From NCBI RefSeq assembly GCF_002291445.1, contig NZ_CP014137.1, positions 2,418,001 through 2,482,000 on the forward strand: a stretch of 64,000 nucleotides of DNA, written 5' to 3'. A program made the position numbers and the translations under genes. Source of the stretch: Brenneria goodwinii. Its GTDB lineage: Bacteria > Pseudomonadota > Gammaproteobacteria > Enterobacterales > Enterobacteriaceae. Under the pieces are notes generated by a model. The model was given only the letters and a program-made list of their open reading frames with translations. It made no database searches and was not told the DNA's origin. Below, piece after piece: positions 62,827 through 64,000 of this stretch (its first letter is position 1; every line of letters begins with the position of its first letter).

Positions 62827-64000
62827 TCAAAACGACTGACGCCTCAGCAGGTAAACAAAATACGGCGCGCCGATAAACGTCGCCAACAGCCCGGTCGGAA
62901 TTTGGTACGGGAACATCACCATCCGCCCGCACCAATCCGCCGTAATCATCAGCAGTCCGCCCAGTAACGCCGCCATCGCCATTTGCGGCATGGCGCGACG
63001 GAAACCCAGCAACCGCGCCATATGCGGCGCCATCAGGCCGATAAAGCTCAATGGGCCAACGGTCAGCGTCGCCATCGCGGTTAACGTTGCGGCCAATAGC
63101 AGCAGCGCCAAACGGACCGGCGTCAGCGCCACCCCCACCGCCCGGGCGGTCACGCCGCCCAACGGCAAAATCGTCAGCCAGCGACGGCACAGCGGAGCCA
63201 GAACAATCAGCGCCGCGGCAAGCAATGCGGTACGTACCGCCTGTTGCGCGTCGACGGCGTAAGTCGAACCGGAAAGCCAGGTCAGGAGTCCGCCCATCCG
63301 CGGATCGCCGCTGGCCAGCAGCAGATACATCGCGGCGGAGAACGCCGTACTGAGCGCGATTCCGGCCAATAACATCCGCTCGGCTGAAAAACCGCCGCGG
63401 CCAGCCGCTATCATAATAATCAACAACGTGGCCATAGCCCCCAGGCTGCCCGCCGGCAATAGCCAGGCGAAGGCGTCGCCCGGCACCATAAACAGCATGA
63501 TGACCACACCGAAAGCCGCCCCGGAACTGATGCCCAGCACTTCCGGACTGGACATCGGATTGCCGGTCAGTTTCTGGATCAGCGTTCCCGCAACGGCCAG
63601 CATCATCCCCGCGGCCAGCGCTGAGACCAGGCGCGGCCAACGCCACGGCATCAGCGCATCCAGCTCGGCGCCCAGACTCCAATGCCAGCCCGAGGCGTTT
63701 TGGCCCAATACCAACGCCAGCACGCATCCCGCCAGCAATAGCGCCCCCGCCGCCGCATAGCCTATCAGCGGCCGCCGACATTCAGTCGGCGCGTTATTCC
63801 CCGGCGACATGGCCGGCGGCGATGCATTGCCGCGCAAGCGCGGCAGCAGCCATAACAACAGCGGCGCGCCAATCAGCGCGGTAGCGGAGCCGGTCGGAAT
63901 CTCACGCCATATCTGCGTCAACCAGATCATAATCTGGTCGGTCAGCCAGAGCAGCAACGCCCCCAACAGCGGCGTCAATAACATCCGCTGTAATAAACGG
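62827..64000 (-). CDS. fhuB: Ferric hydroxamate ABC permease FhuB, C-terminal part
   Basis: C-terminal half of FhuB, the fused FecCD-type permease for ferric hydroxamates (about 660 aa in E. coli). The visible 390 codons include the end of the first permease module (GSATALIGAPLLLWLLPRL) and the complete second module (GTLIQKLTGNPMSSPEVLG, PLSFIGLMAPHMARLLG, LLATFIGAPYFVYLL). The frame stays open to the window edge, so the ATG at 63984 is internal. The rest of the gene, and probably fhuC and fhuD, lie beyond position 64000. It serves the FhuE-like receptor. Confidence 0.92.
   Translation of the reverse strand, partial: RLLQRMLLTPLLGALLLWLTDQIMIWLTQIWREIPTGSATALIGAPLLLWLLPRLRGNASPPAMSPGNNAPTECRRPLIGYAAAGALLLAGCVLALVLGQNASGWHWSLGAELDALMPWRWPRLVSALAAGMMLAVAGTLIQKLTGNPMSSPEVLGISSGAAFGVVIMLFMVPGDAFAWLLPAGSLGAMATLLIIMIAAGRGGFSAERMLLAGIALSTAFSAAMYLLLASGDPRMGGLLTWLSGSTYAVDAQQAVRTALLAAALIVLAPLCRRWLTILPLGGVTARAVGVALTPVRLALLLLAATLTAMATLTVGPLSFIGLMAPHMARLLGFRRAMPQMAMAALLGGLLMITADWCGRMVMFPYQIPTGLLATFIGAPYFVYLLRRQSF

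Noticed and set aside
1..64000. CRISPR arrays, rRNA operon, riboswitches, intact prophage
   Set aside because: No regularly spaced repeats, rRNA sequence, recognisable riboswitch core or run of phage genes was seen by eye; a profile search would be needed to exclude small RNAs.

Overview
The window looks like the chromosome of a plant-associated enterobacterium of the Pectobacteriaceae (Pectobacterium, Brenneria or Dickeya type). The reasons are a hydrogenase-4 formate hydrogenlyase locus with a selenium-free formate dehydrogenase, a uhpABC-afuABC sugar-phosphate locus, an enterobacterial tRNA-Asn, and several iron-uptake systems. The genus is an inference; no 16S rRNA or other marker gene is present.

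Region 1 (1-19000) is formate hydrogenlyase. hyfABCDEFGHIJ and the maturation protease hycI form one tightly overlapping operon on the + strand. An MCP chemoreceptor on the - strand follows, then hydN-fdhF behind a good sigma-54 promoter candidate, then the sigma-54 activator fhlA on the - strand. FdhF has Cys140 where E. coli has selenocysteine. Region 2 (19000-22930) is an acidic amino acid module: a DAACS-family symporter, a LysR regulator and an aspartate/glutamate racemase, probably for D-aspartate or a related amino acid. Region 3 (23039-31048) is uhpABC, the external sugar-phosphate sensor, directly followed by afuABC, a sugar-phosphate ABC importer, with no uhpT.

Region 4 (31270-39330) begins at tRNA-Asn and is a decayed accessory stretch. 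It holds a few intact genes (AraC and LysR regulators, a PanE-like reductase, a DMT transporter, BenE) among pseudogenes, a P4-type integrase fragment and an IS3 left-end remnant. The tRNA-Asn terminator sequence recurs in inverted orientation at 52260, so the two copies bracket regions 4 and 5.

Region 5 (39355-51950) is the most interesting part. Two divergent operons face a 560-base control region. One encodes a signalling-type TonB-dependent receptor, a YddA/SbmA-type ABC transporter, a thioredoxin fused to an unrecognised domain of about 300 residues, and a TldE/TldD protease pair. The other encodes a FecI-like sigma factor, a FecR-like anti-sigma factor, and a dedicated TonB-ExbB-ExbD motor. 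Together they suggest a self-regulated route that takes up a peptide, or a peptide-like siderophore or antibiotic, across both membranes, reduces it and cleaves it. This is inferred from gene content.

Region 6 (52297-58578) has a LysR regulator, a polar amino acid-type ABC importer, an MmgE/PrpD-family enzyme, and a convergent CoA-acylating aldehyde dehydrogenase. Region 7 (59235-64000) is ferric hydroxamate uptake: a siderophore-interacting reductase, a FhuE-like receptor, a decayed second receptor fragment, and the 3' part of fhuB, which runs off the window. No CRISPR array, rRNA operon or intact prophage was seen.
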